NCBI RefSeq assembly: GCF_900110855.1
Contig: NZ_FOFA01000005.1
Span: 1 to 64,000 of the forward strand
DNA length: 64,000 nt
Direction: 5' to 3'
DNA from: Microlunatus flavus
GTDB taxonomy: Bacteria; Actinomycetota; Actinomycetes; Propionibacteriales; Propionibacteriaceae
In this document: piece by piece, positions 6,860 through 14,740 of the stretch
Position numbering within the stretch: the stretch's first letter is position 1
Layout of the letters: each line of letters starts with the position of its first letter
Notes under the pieces: generated by a model
Seen by the model: the letters and a program-made list of their open reading frames with translations, nothing else
Told to the model about the DNA's origin: nothing
Database searches by the model: none
Translations under genes and position numbers: made by a program

Positions 6860-8201
6860 GCACGACGAGCACGTCGAGCACGGCGGGAGCGCCGACGACG
6901 CGCGGTCCCGCGGGCTCGCGCGGCTCGGCCTGAACCGTCGCGGCGCGGTGCTGCTGGTCGGCATGAGCGCGGCGCTGCTGGCCTCCGAGCTCGCCGAGAC
7001 CGTCGTGGCGACCGCGCTGCCCACGATCGCCGCCGACCTCGGCGACCTGCGCCTGCTCGCCCTCGTCACCACCGGCTACCTGGTCGCGAGCACGGCGGTG
7101 CTGCCCGCGTACGGGTGGCTGAGCGACCGCTTCGGGCGGCGGCGGCTGTTCGTGGTCGCGGTGGCGCTGTTCCTGCTCGGCTCGGTGCTCGGCGCGCTGG
7201 CGCCGGGCGCGTGGACGCTCGTCGGGGCCCGGCTCGTCCAGGGCTGCGGCGCGGGCGGGCTGCTGGTGCTGGTCCAGGCCGAGGTGGCCGTGCTCGTGCC
7301 GCTGCGGCAACGGGCGGCGGTGATGAGCGGCGTCGGCGCGGTGTTCGCCTCGGCGGTGGTCCTGGGCCCGCCGCTCGGCGGCTGGCTCGCCGCCGGGCCC
7401 GGCTGGCGGTGGGCCTTCTGGCTGAACCTCCCCCTCGCCCTCGCCGCCGTCGTCGCCGCGGTGGCGCTGATGCCGGACGACCGGCCGGGTCCCCGCCAGG
7501 CCCGCCCGCACTCCCCGCTGACCGTCTTCCGGCGGCGGCAGGTGCGCCTCGCCACCACCGGCGGGCTGCTGCTCGGGGCGTCGTCCTTCGGGATGCTCGT
7601 CTACCTGCCGACCTACCTGCAGCTGGTGCTCGGCCTCGACCCGGCCATGGCCGGGGTGCTGATGCTGGCGCTGTTCGGCGGGCTCGGGATCCTCACCGTC
7701 GCCGCCGCCCAGGTCGTGCGGCGCGGCGGGCCGGTGCGCGCCCTGCTCGTCGTCGGCGCGCTCGCGGTCGCCACGGGACTGGTCCTGCTGGCCGCCCTCG
7801 AACCCACCCTGGTCAGCGTCGTCCCGGCACTCGTCCTGCTCGGCGCCGGCATCGGCTGCGTCTGGGAGGTCGTCGTCGTGGTCGTGCAGGCCGGCGTGGC
7901 CGAGGCCGAGGTCGGCACCGCGACCGGCGCGAACAACCTGCTGCGCGAGGTCGGCGTCGTCGTCGGGACCGGCGCGGTCGGCGCGTGGGTGACCCGGCGC
8001 CTCGCGCTCGGCGGCGACGTGGGAGGCGCGCCGCTGGCCTCCTGGGGACCCGAACGTCTCGCCCACGCCGCCGCGGCCGACCGGGCGGCGGTGGCGGCGG
8101 CGTACGCGGACGCCTTCGGTCCCGCCTTCTGGGCGCTGGTGCCGGTGGCCCTGCTCGCCGCCGTCACCTTCTCCCTCCTGCGCCGCTGGTCGAGCCCGTG
8201 A
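6834..8201 (+). CDS. MFS multidrug-type transporter (DHA family)
   Basis: A 455-residue major facilitator with about 12 or more membrane spans. The cytoplasmic loop motif A, GWLSDRFGRRRLF, lies between spans 2 and 3. Motif C-like GPPLGGWLAAGPGWRWAFWLNLPLAL indicates the drug:H+ antiporter branch. The GTG at 6834 is preferred because GGAGG lies 6 bases upstream, giving a 26-bp overlap with the glycosyltransferase gene. A GTG at 6828 is possible. The hydrophilic N-terminal 40 residues (EHDEHVEHGG) are not part of the fold. Confidence 0.9.
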   Translation: MSRPSGTAEHDEHVEHGGSADDARSRGLARLGLNRRGAVLLVGMSAALLASELAETVVATALPTIAADLGDLRLLALVTTGYLVASTAVLPAYGWLSDRFGRRRLFVVAVALFLLGSVLGALAPGAWTLVGARLVQGCGAGGLLVLVQAEVAVLVPLRQRAAVMSGVGAVFASAVVLGPPLGGWLAAGPGWRWAFWLNLPLALAAVVAAVALMPDDRPGPRQARPHSPLTVFRRRQVRLATTGGLLLGASSFGMLVYLPTYLQLVLGLDPAMAGVLMLALFGGLGILTVAAAQVVRRGGPVRALLVVGALAVATGLVLLAALEPTLVSVVPALVLLGAGIGCVWEVVVVVVQAGVAEAEVGTATGANNLLREVGVVVGTGAVGAWVTRRLALGGDVGGAPLASWGPERLAHAAAADRAAVAAAYADAFGPAFWALVPVALLAAVTFSLLRRWSSP

Positions 8202-8208
8202 GCGCGCC

Positions 8209-9090
8209 GTGATCGCGACCGGGCCGGGGGCTCCGGCGACCAGGGACCTGCGCTTCAGCGTGGTGGTGCCGGCGCACGACGAGGCGGCCGACCTCGGCGC
8301 CGCGCTCGACGCGCTGCTCGCCCAGGACGTCGACGCCGCGTACGAGGTGCTCGTGGTCGACAACGCCAGCACCGACGCCACCGCGGAGGTGGCGCGCAGC
8401 CTCGGGGTCCGGGTCGTGGCCGAACCGCGGCTCGGCGTGTGCCAGGCCCGCCAGACCGGCGTCGAGGCGGCGCGCGGCGAGCTGATCGCCTCCACCGACG
8501 CCGACTCCGTGGTGCCGACGGACTGGCTGCGGCGCCTGGACGCGCGGTTCCGGGCCGATCCCGGTCTCGTCGCGGTCGCCGGGCCCTGCCGCTACGCCGA
8601 CCCGCCGTGGTGGGCCGCGGTGTTCCCGCCCGCCTTCTTCGTCGTGGTCGGTCGCCTGCACGCGACGACGGGCCGCCTGATCTACCTCACGGCCACCAAC
8701 GTGGCCTTCCGCCGCGAGGGCTTCCCCGGCTACGACGTGCGCCTGACGCAGGGCGGCGACGAGGTCGACCTGCGCCGGCGCCTGCAGGCCTGGGGGCGGG
8801 TGGCGTGGGACGGCGGAACCGTCGTCGACACCTCGTCGCGGCGCATGGACTTCGGCCTGGCCCACACCGTCGTCGTGTCGTTCGGCTACCACTACGGGCT
8901 CAACTACGCCCTCGGCCGGCTGCTGCGACGGCGCGTCCTGGGGCCCGCCCCGGCCGTCCGGGCGGACGAGGCCCGCGTCGCGCGCCGGTGGCGCCGCGGC
9001 TGGCGGGCCGTGCTGCTGACCGCCACGGCGGCGCTGGTCGTCCGGGCCGTCCGACGTCGCCGGGACCAGGACGAGGGCCGCCGCGGGTAA
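8209..9090 (+). CDS. Family 2 glycosyltransferase
   Basis: A 293-residue GT-A enzyme. FSVVVPAHDEAADLGAALDALL opens the fold, and VVDNASTDATAEVARSLG and STDADSVVPTDWLRRLD give the metal-binding DxD-type region. QGGDEVDLRRRLQAWG supplies the acceptor-side ED-like motif. One or two hydrophobic stretches (AVFPPAFFVVVGR; the C-terminal LLTATAALVVRAV) may give membrane association. It starts 8 bases after the MFS stop, in the same operon as the MGT glycosyltransferase. The sugar and acceptor are unknown. Confidence 0.88.
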   Translation: MIATGPGAPATRDLRFSVVVPAHDEAADLGAALDALLAQDVDAAYEVLVVDNASTDATAEVARSLGVRVVAEPRLGVCQARQTGVEAARGELIASTDADSVVPTDWLRRLDARFRADPGLVAVAGPCRYADPPWWAAVFPPAFFVVVGRLHATTGRLIYLTATNVAFRREGFPGYDVRLTQGGDEVDLRRRLQAWGRVAWDGGTVVDTSSRRMDFGLAHTVVVSFGYHYGLNYALGRLLRRRVLGPAPAVRADEARVARRWRRGWRAVLLTATAALVVRAVRRRRDQDEGRRG

Positions 9091-9177
9091 GGAGTCTCTG
9101 AGGAAGCCCGCTCCCCGCGTCCGGACGCCCCCCGACCGCAGACTCGAAGGGTGTGGACGCAGACGAAGGAGACCAGC

Positions 9178-9237
9178 GTGCAGGTGACGTGGCGGCACGA
9201 CCCGGCAGCAGCCCGGCCCGGGGCGGTGCGGGCGTGA
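9178..9237 (+). CDS. Candidate 19-codon leader ORF upstream of SDR gene
   Basis: A GTG at 9178 is preceded by AAGGAGA at ideal spacing and opens a 19-codon frame. Its TGA overlaps the GTG of the SDR gene at 9234 (GTGA). The SDR gene has no good binding site of its own, so this short frame may deliver ribosomes by translational coupling. The peptide (MQVTWRHDPAAARPGAVRA) has no recognised motif. It could instead be only a leader with no stable product. Confidence 0.45.
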   Translation: MQVTWRHDPAAARPGAVRA

Positions 9238-10208
9238 CCGGCGCACCGTCGGGCAGCAAGCCGCTGGCCCTCGTCGTCGGCGGCTCGCGCGGGCTGGGCT
9301 TCGCGGCCGCCCGTCAGCTGGCCGCCCGGGACCACCGGCTCGTGCTCGTCTCCCGCAACGCCGAGGACCTCGAGCGGGCCGCCGAGAAGCTGCGCCTCGA
9401 GGGCGCCGAGGTCGAGGTCGTGGCCTGCGACGTGCGCGACGCCGACGGCATCGCCGCGCTGGTCGAGGACGTCGAGACCCGGGTCGGGCCGGTGGAGGTG
9501 CTGCTGCACGTGGCCGGCGTCATCCAGGTCGGCCCGTTCGCCTCGCTCAGCCGCGACGACTTCCGCGAGGCGATCGACATCATGCTGTGGGGCCCGATCA
9601 ACACCTCCCTCGTCGTCGCGCCGCGGATGGTCGAGCGCGGCCACGGCACGATCGGCATCATCACCTCGGTGGGCGGCATCATCGCCGCCCCGCACCTGCT
9701 CCCGTACAGCACGGCCAAGTTCGGGGCGACCGGCTTCGCCCGCGGCCTGCGCTCCGAGCTCGCGGGCACCGGCGTCACGGTGACCGCGGTCGAGCCGGGC
9801 CTGATGCGGACCGGCTCGCACCTCAACGCCCAGTTCGTCGGCGACCAGCCGCGCGAGTTCGCCTGGTTCTCGACGCTGGACAACATCCCGCTGATCTCGA
9901 TGGACGCCGACAAGGCGGCGAGCCAGATCGTCGACGCCGTCCTCGACGGGCGGGCGGTCGTGCAGCCGACGCCGATGGCCAAGCTGGCCGGCCGCGTCGA
10001 CGCGCTCGCCCCGCGCGCGACCGCGCTGATGCTGAGCACCATGACGCGGCTGCTGCCCGGCGCGCCGCCTGCCCGGGAGTACGAGCGTGTCCCCGGCCAC
10101 GTCGCGCAGGCGCGGATGCGACCGCGCGCCCGGTCGCGCATGGACCGGATCACCACGCTCGGGCGGCGGGCCGCCGGCCGGCTCAACCAGAGCTTCCGCA
10201 CCGACTGA
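9234..10208 (+). CDS. Short-chain dehydrogenase/reductase
   Basis: A 324-residue classical SDR. The cofactor motif GGSRGLG is near residues 16-22, and VACDVRDADG binds the adenine side. HVAGVIQVG replaces the usual NNAG. The catalytic Tyr158 and Lys162 are in YSTAK, with Ser in the preceding SVGGIIAAP. A C-terminal extension of about 70 residues beyond the core ends in a basic segment (MRPRARSRMDRITTLGRR). The start is the GTG overlapping the upstream mini-ORF. Substrate unknown; GT, MFS and GT2 genes precede it. Confidence 0.9.
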   Translation: MTGAPSGSKPLALVVGGSRGLGFAAARQLAARDHRLVLVSRNAEDLERAAEKLRLEGAEVEVVACDVRDADGIAALVEDVETRVGPVEVLLHVAGVIQVGPFASLSRDDFREAIDIMLWGPINTSLVVAPRMVERGHGTIGIITSVGGIIAAPHLLPYSTAKFGATGFARGLRSELAGTGVTVTAVEPGLMRTGSHLNAQFVGDQPREFAWFSTLDNIPLISMDADKAASQIVDAVLDGRAVVQPTPMAKLAGRVDALAPRATALMLSTMTRLLPGAPPAREYERVPGHVAQARMRPRARSRMDRITTLGRRAAGRLNQSFRTD

Positions 10209-10266
10209 GGGCGGCGCCCGTGGCCGGGTGCCGATGAGTTCGCCGCACCGGGCTGGTCCCACCGGC

Positions 10267-10644
10267 ATGACGAACGCGAAGACGACGAGGGTGCTCAGCG
10301 TGTCGGTCCCGGTCACCGACCCGGACGCGGCGCTGCGGTTCTGGACCGAGGTGCTGGGCTGCGAGCTCGTGTTCGACGGTGAGCCCGTGCCCGGCGTCCG
10401 GATGATCGAGGTCCGCCCGCCCGGGTCGACCGTGGGCGTCGTGCTGCTGCCGCCCGACAGCCCGATCCCCGTCGCGGTCCGGATGGGGACGGGTGACGCC
10501 GACGAGGCGTACGCGCGCGTCCGCGACGCCGGGGTCGCGCTGGACAACGACGAGGTGCTGCGCTGGCCGGGCGTGCCGCCGATGTTCGCGTTCCACGACC
10601 CGGAGGGCAACGCGCTGGTCTACCTCGAGGACACGGCCGGCTAG
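10267..10644 (+). CDS. VOC-family (glyoxalase/bleomycin-resistance fold) protein
   Basis: A 125-residue single-subunit VOC protein. SVSVPVTDPDAALRFWTEVLGCE opens the first beta-alpha-beta-beta-beta module, and FHDPEGNALVYLED closes the second, with the usual terminal Glu. The family includes glyoxalase I, extradiol dioxygenases and antibiotic-binding proteins, and its members cannot be told apart by fold alone. The ATG at 10267 is preferred to an in-frame ATG at 10234 because the domain begins right after it. Its stop codon overlaps that of the convergent regulator gene. Confidence 0.85.
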   Translation: MTNAKTTRVLSVSVPVTDPDAALRFWTEVLGCELVFDGEPVPGVRMIEVRPPGSTVGVVLLPPDSPIPVAVRMGTGDADEAYARVRDAGVALDNDEVLRWPGVPPMFAFHDPEGNALVYLEDTAG

Positions 10645-11645
10645 CGCGGGTCGCCGGCGGCGACGAGCGCGTCGCCGACCGGCGTGCGGCGGTAGAGCAC
10701 GGAACGTCCGGCCCGCGCCCGCGTGACCACACCGGCGGCGAGCAGCGCGGCCAGGTGGTCCCCGACGCCGCCGACGCTCAGGCGCAGGGCGGCCACGAGC
10801 TGGGTCGTGCTCGCCGGCTCGTCGAGGGCGGCGAGCACGGCGGCGCGCGTCGGCCCGACCAGGCGGGCCAGCCCGTCCGCGGAACCCGCCCGCTGCGGGC
10901 TCCACAGCGCGGCCACCCCGCGGGCCGGGTAGATGAGCGTGGGCGGCCAGGGCAGGTCGACCCCGTAGGCGACGTTCGGCCACACGAACACCGACGGCAT
11001 CAGCATCAGCCCCCGCCCGGCCAGGTCGACGACGCCACCGGACGCGCGGCCGCGCAGCTCGACGAAGCCGTCGTCGTAGCGCAGGTCCGGGTGGACGTCG
11101 GCCAGCGCGGCCGCCCACCCCTCTCGCGCCAGGCGGTCGGCCCGGTGCACGACGTCGCGCTCGAGGATGGCGCGCAGCTGCGGCCAGTCCGGCGCGAGCA
11201 GCAGCCGCCAGGCCACGGCCAGCACGTCGGCCACGTACGCGGGCAGGTCGTCGCGCTCGAGGACCGCGCGGACCCGGGGCGAGACGACCTTGCCGTGCTC
11301 CTCGCCCTCGCGCAGCGCCCGGCCGACCTCGTGGCGGGCCTGGTCGAGCGGCGTCGAGCGCACCGCGTCGAGCAGGTCCTCGACCGTCGTGTGGACGCCG
11401 ACCGGCGGCGGGACGACGAAGTCCGCGCCGTAGCCCGGCGGCTGCAGGGCCAGCACGACGTCGACGTCGGCCTGCCGGCGCAGCTCCGCGAACCGTCCCC
11501 GGGCGCGCTCGAGCCAGGGCTGCGCCGGGCTGCCCCGCCGCGGGCCGGCCAGGGCGATGACCGCGTGCACGACCTCCCACAGCGGCGAGACCGCGAACCG
11601 GCTCTGCGCGAGGTCGTCCGGACCGACCCGGAGCCTCATCACCAT
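10641..11645 (-). CDS. DUF5937/ArsR-type winged-helix transcriptional regulator
   Basis: A 334-residue regulator. The long N-terminal region (FAVSPLWEVVHAVIALAGP and following) matches the DUF5937 type often attached to ArsR-like DNA-binding domains. The C-terminal 80 residues form a winged helix: VGPTRAAVLAALDEPASTTQLVAALRLSVGGVGDHLAALLAAGVVTRARAGRS is broken here into the recognition segment SVGGVGDHLAALL and the wing. It is divergent from an MFS gene with a small palindrome between them, so it probably controls that exporter. ATG 11639 is an alternative start. Confidence 0.85.
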   Translation of the reverse strand: MVMRLRVGPDDLAQSRFAVSPLWEVVHAVIALAGPRRGSPAQPWLERARGRFAELRRQADVDVVLALQPPGYGADFVVPPPVGVHTTVEDLLDAVRSTPLDQARHEVGRALREGEEHGKVVSPRVRAVLERDDLPAYVADVLAVAWRLLLAPDWPQLRAILERDVVHRADRLAREGWAAALADVHPDLRYDDGFVELRGRASGGVVDLAGRGLMLMPSVFVWPNVAYGVDLPWPPTLIYPARGVAALWSPQRAGSADGLARLVGPTRAAVLAALDEPASTTQLVAALRLSVGGVGDHLAALLAAGVVTRARAGRSVLYRRTPVGDALVAAGDPR

Positions 11646-11710
11646 CGCGAGCACCGGAGCGCGGAGGTCGGCACCGGGTGGACGGGCCGCTCCCCCGTCC
11701 GCCGAACGAC

Positions 11711-11730
11711 CTTTCGCGCCACGCCGAAAG
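11711..11730. promoter_or_regulatory. Palindrome between regulator and MFS gene
   Basis: CTTTCG (11711-11716) and CGAAAG (11725-11730) form a 6-bp inverted repeat with an 8-base spacer in the 123-bp divergent region. Size and position suit a dimeric ArsR-type operator. Only the symmetry is seen. Confidence 0.4.
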
Positions 11731-11768
11731 AGTAGCGACGTCGCCGGACGGGCCGCAGGCTCGACGAC

Positions 11769-13055
11769 GTGACCGACGCTCCCCCCGCACCCACCCGTAC
11801 GAGCCCGCCAGCGCTCGGCCCCGCGGGCCGCGCGCCCGCGCGCGGGGCGACCTACCGCGAGGTGTTCGAGGACCGGGAGATGCGGGTCCTGCTCGGCACC
11901 TTCCTGCTCCGCGCCCTGTCGACGACCACGGAGATCCTCGGCCTCTCGGTGCTCGTGCTCGCGACCACGGGCTCGGTGTTCTGGTCGGCGGTCGCGTACG
12001 GGGTCGGGTTCGCGCCGTACCTGCTCGGCGGCTCGCTGCTCACCTCGCTCGCCGACCGCCTCCCCGCCCGCGCCCTCGTGGTGGTCTCCCTCCTCGTCCG
12101 GGCCGTCCCCGGGCTGCTGATCGGCCTGCTCCACCTGCCGGTGGCGGCGATGCTCGCGCTCGTCTTCTGCGTCGGCGCCTTCGACCCGGTCGGGACCGCC
12201 GCCACGGGTCGCCTGACGCGCACGCTGCTGACCGGCGACCGCTTCGTCGTCGGCCGGTCGGTGCTGAGCGCGGTGGGCTCGGTCGCGCAGGTCGCCGGCC
12301 TCGCGCTGGGCGGCGTGCTCCTGCTCGCGCTCAGCCCGCGCGGGCTCCTGCTCGTCTCCGGCCTGGCCCTCGTGCTCGGCGCCCTCGTCGCCCGCCTCGG
12401 GCTGCGCCACCACCCCGTCGCGCACGCGCCGGCCACGGGCGGCGCGGTGCGCCAGACCCTGCGGGGCAACCGGCGCCTGCTCGCCGACCCCCGCGTCCGC
12501 GGGCTGCTGCTCGCCCAGTGGGTGCCGGCCTGGCTGGTGACCGGGGTCGAGGCCCTCGTCGTCGGGTACGTCGCCCACCGCGGCTGGCCCGCGAGCGGCG
12601 CCAGCCTGGTGCTCGCCGCGGTCCCCGTCGGGATGCTGGTCGGCGACCTGCTGGTGGGACGGGCCCTGCGCCCGTGGCGCCGCGAACAGCTGGCCTTCCC
12701 GCTGGCCCTGCTCGTCGGGCTCCCCCTGGTGCCCTGGGCGCTCGGCCTGCCGTACGCGGCGGTCGTCGGGCTCGGAGTCGCGTGCGGGCTGGGCTTCGCC
12801 TACCAGGTCGGGCTGCAGCGGCGGTTCGCCGAGTCGCTGCCCGAGGCCGACCAGGGCCTGGGCTTCGGGCTGCTGTCGAGCGGGCTGATGGGCGGCCAGG
12901 GTCTCGGCCCGGTCGCCGCCGGGGCGCTGGCCGCGACCCTCGGGCCGGCCGTCGCGGTCACCACGATGGGCGCCGTGGCCGTCGTCGCGGTGCTCGCCCT
13001 GCGCTCCACGCTGCGCCCTGACCTGGCCGACCAGCACCCGCAGGGCGCACGATGA
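11769..13055 (+). CDS. MFS transporter
   Basis: A 428-residue protein with about 12 hydrophobic spans. The first span follows YREVFEDREMRVLLGTFLLRALS, and later pairs include SVLVLATTGSVFWSAVAYGVGFAPYLLGG and the C-terminal VAAGALAATLGPAVAVTTMGA. The MFS loop residues LADRLPARALVVVS follow span 2. Length and layout suit the DHA3-like efflux branch. Divergent from the DUF5937-type regulator and followed 4 bases later by a VOC gene, it may form a small efflux or detoxification unit. Substrate unknown. Confidence 0.85.
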   Translation: MTDAPPAPTRTSPPALGPAGRAPARGATYREVFEDREMRVLLGTFLLRALSTTTEILGLSVLVLATTGSVFWSAVAYGVGFAPYLLGGSLLTSLADRLPARALVVVSLLVRAVPGLLIGLLHLPVAAMLALVFCVGAFDPVGTAATGRLTRTLLTGDRFVVGRSVLSAVGSVAQVAGLALGGVLLLALSPRGLLLVSGLALVLGALVARLGLRHHPVAHAPATGGAVRQTLRGNRRLLADPRVRGLLLAQWVPAWLVTGVEALVVGYVAHRGWPASGASLVLAAVPVGMLVGDLLVGRALRPWRREQLAFPLALLVGLPLVPWALGLPYAAVVGLGVACGLGFAYQVGLQRRFAESLPEADQGLGFGLLSSGLMGGQGLGPVAAGALAATLGPAVAVTTMGAVAVVAVLALRSTLRPDLADQHPQGAR

Positions 13056-13059
13056 GGCG

Positions 13060-13431
13060 GTGATCGGCCGGCCCCACCACGTCGCGTACGACTGCCCCGA
13101 CCCGCTCGCCCTCGCGCGCTTCTACGCCGAGCTGCTCGGCCTGCCGGTCACGTACGTCTCGTCCGACTGGGTCGTGGTCGCGCGGAGCGAGCACGACTCC
13201 GGCTTCGCCTTCCAGCGCTCGCCCGGGCACCGCCCGCCGACCTGGCCCGATCGCGGGAGCTCGCAGCAGGTGCACCTGGACGTGATGGTCGACGACCTCG
13301 ACACCGCGGACGCCGCCGTCGTGGCGCTGGGCGCGACGCGGCTGGCCGGCGGCGACCACGTCTACGCCGACCCGGCCGGGCACCCGTTCTGCCTGGTCCC
13401 CCGACCGGCCTGGGCGCCTCCGGTCGGCTGA
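13060..13431 (+). CDS. VOC-family protein
   Basis: A 123-residue VOC fold. HHVAYDCPDPLALARFYAELLGLPV supplies the first metal-ligand His of the fold, QQVHLDVMVDDLDTADAAV the second module, and YADPAGHPFCLVPRP the end. Such proteins are typical of the glyoxalase-like branch common in actinobacteria. It starts at a GTG 4 bases after the MFS stop, so the two are probably co-transcribed. Confidence 0.87.
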   Translation: MIGRPHHVAYDCPDPLALARFYAELLGLPVTYVSSDWVVVARSEHDSGFAFQRSPGHRPPTWPDRGSSQQVHLDVMVDDLDTADAAVVALGATRLAGGDHVYADPAGHPFCLVPRPAWAPPVG

Positions 13432-13482
13432 GCCGCGCCTGGTACGAAGCAGGTAGCCCGTCCGTCGACCCCGAGGAGCACC

Positions 13483-14664
13483 GTGGTCCGCGCCGCCACC
13501 CTCGTCGCCCCCCGCACCATCGAGGTCCGGGACTACCCGGTGCCCGAGCACCTCGAGCCGGGAGCCGTGCTGCTCCGCATGATCGCCTCGGGCATCTGCG
13601 GCACCGACAAGCACACCTACCGCGGTGAGACCGTCCAGTACGCCGGCACGGCGATGGAGCGCCGCACGCCCTTCCCGATCATCCAGGGCCACGAGAACGT
13701 GGGCCGCGTCGAGGCGATCGGCGACGCAGGCGGACCGGTGCACGCGTACGACGGGACGCCGCTACGGGTCGGCGACCGGGTGGTCCCGGCGCCGAACGTC
13801 GCCTGCGGCCGCTGCCGCAACTGCCAGCGCCGCTTCCCCTACTACCTGTGCCGCAACCTCGAGAACTACGGCAACTCCATGACCTCCGCCGAGGCGCCGC
13901 ACCTGTTCGGAGGGTGGTCGGAGCTGCTCCACCTCAAGCCGGGCACCGCCACCTTCCGGGTGCCGGAGGAGCTGCCGTCCGACGTCGCGGTGCTCACCGA
14001 GATCTTCGCCGTCACCCACAGCCTGGAGCGGGTCGCCGGGCACCGGCGCCCGGGCGGCTTCCGGCCCGGGGACACGGTCGCCGTGGTCGGGGTGGGTTCG
14101 CTGGGCATGGCGCACCTGGTCAAGGCCGCTCTGATGGGCGCCGGCCGGGTCGTGGCCGTCGACCGCTCCCCGCTGCGGCTCGACCTGGCCCGGCGGCTCG
14201 TGGGCGCCGACACGGTCCTGGTCGCCGACGAGGACGCGGGGCCGGCGGACGCGGCCCCGGCGACGCAGGAGCTGCTGGAGCTCACCCGCGGCGACGGCGC
14301 AGACGTCGTCGTGAACGCCACCGGCTTCCCGGGCTCGTTCGCGTCCGCCGTGGCGATGGTCAGGGACGCCGGGACGATCGTGGAGGTGGGTGCCTTCGTC
14401 GACATGGGCCCCGAGTCCTTCAACCCGGCCGTCGTCTGCGGGCGGAGCCTGACCATCACCGGGGTCGGCGGCGAGGACCTCACGGCCTACCCCGGGACCC
14501 TGGCGGTCCTGGCCCGGCACGCGCACGAGGTGCCGTTCGGGGCGATGGTCTCGCACGCCTTCGGCGTCGAGGACGCCGCGCTCGCGGTCGAGACCTCCCT
14601 CGACGCGGCGCACGCGACCAAGGTGGTGGTCACGGGATCGGCTGGCGAAGTCGTCCGCGGCTGA
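13483..14664 (+). CDS. Zinc-dependent medium-chain alcohol dehydrogenase
   Basis: A 393-residue MDR enzyme. The catalytic zinc ligands are in SGICGTDKHTYRG and IIQGHENVGRVEAIG. The structural zinc lobe has four Cys in CGRCRNCQRRFPYYLC. The NAD(P) site is VAVVGVGSLGMAHLVKAA. Members oxidise polyols, threonine or alcohols. The motif set resembles sorbitol- or threonine-dehydrogenase-type enzymes, but the substrate is not assignable. It starts at GTG after GAGGAG and stands alone. Confidence 0.92.
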   Translation: MVRAATLVAPRTIEVRDYPVPEHLEPGAVLLRMIASGICGTDKHTYRGETVQYAGTAMERRTPFPIIQGHENVGRVEAIGDAGGPVHAYDGTPLRVGDRVVPAPNVACGRCRNCQRRFPYYLCRNLENYGNSMTSAEAPHLFGGWSELLHLKPGTATFRVPEELPSDVAVLTEIFAVTHSLERVAGHRRPGGFRPGDTVAVVGVGSLGMAHLVKAALMGAGRVVAVDRSPLRLDLARRLVGADTVLVADEDAGPADAAPATQELLELTRGDGADVVVNATGFPGSFASAVAMVRDAGTIVEVGAFVDMGPESFNPAVVCGRSLTITGVGGEDLTAYPGTLAVLARHAHEVPFGAMVSHAFGVEDAALAVETSLDAAHATKVVVTGSAGEVVRG

Positions 14665-14740
14665 CGACGGACCGGTGGGGCCCTAGGCTTCGGCGCACCT
14701 GCCGGGCGCCGCACGGGCGCCGGCAGCAGGAGGCGCCAGC

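Noticed and set aside
4880-7072. Upstream part of an 895-codon minus-strand frame that includes the BLUF gene
   Set aside because: Only the last 149 codons match a family; the remainder is antisense to the DinB-like and glycosyltransferase genes.
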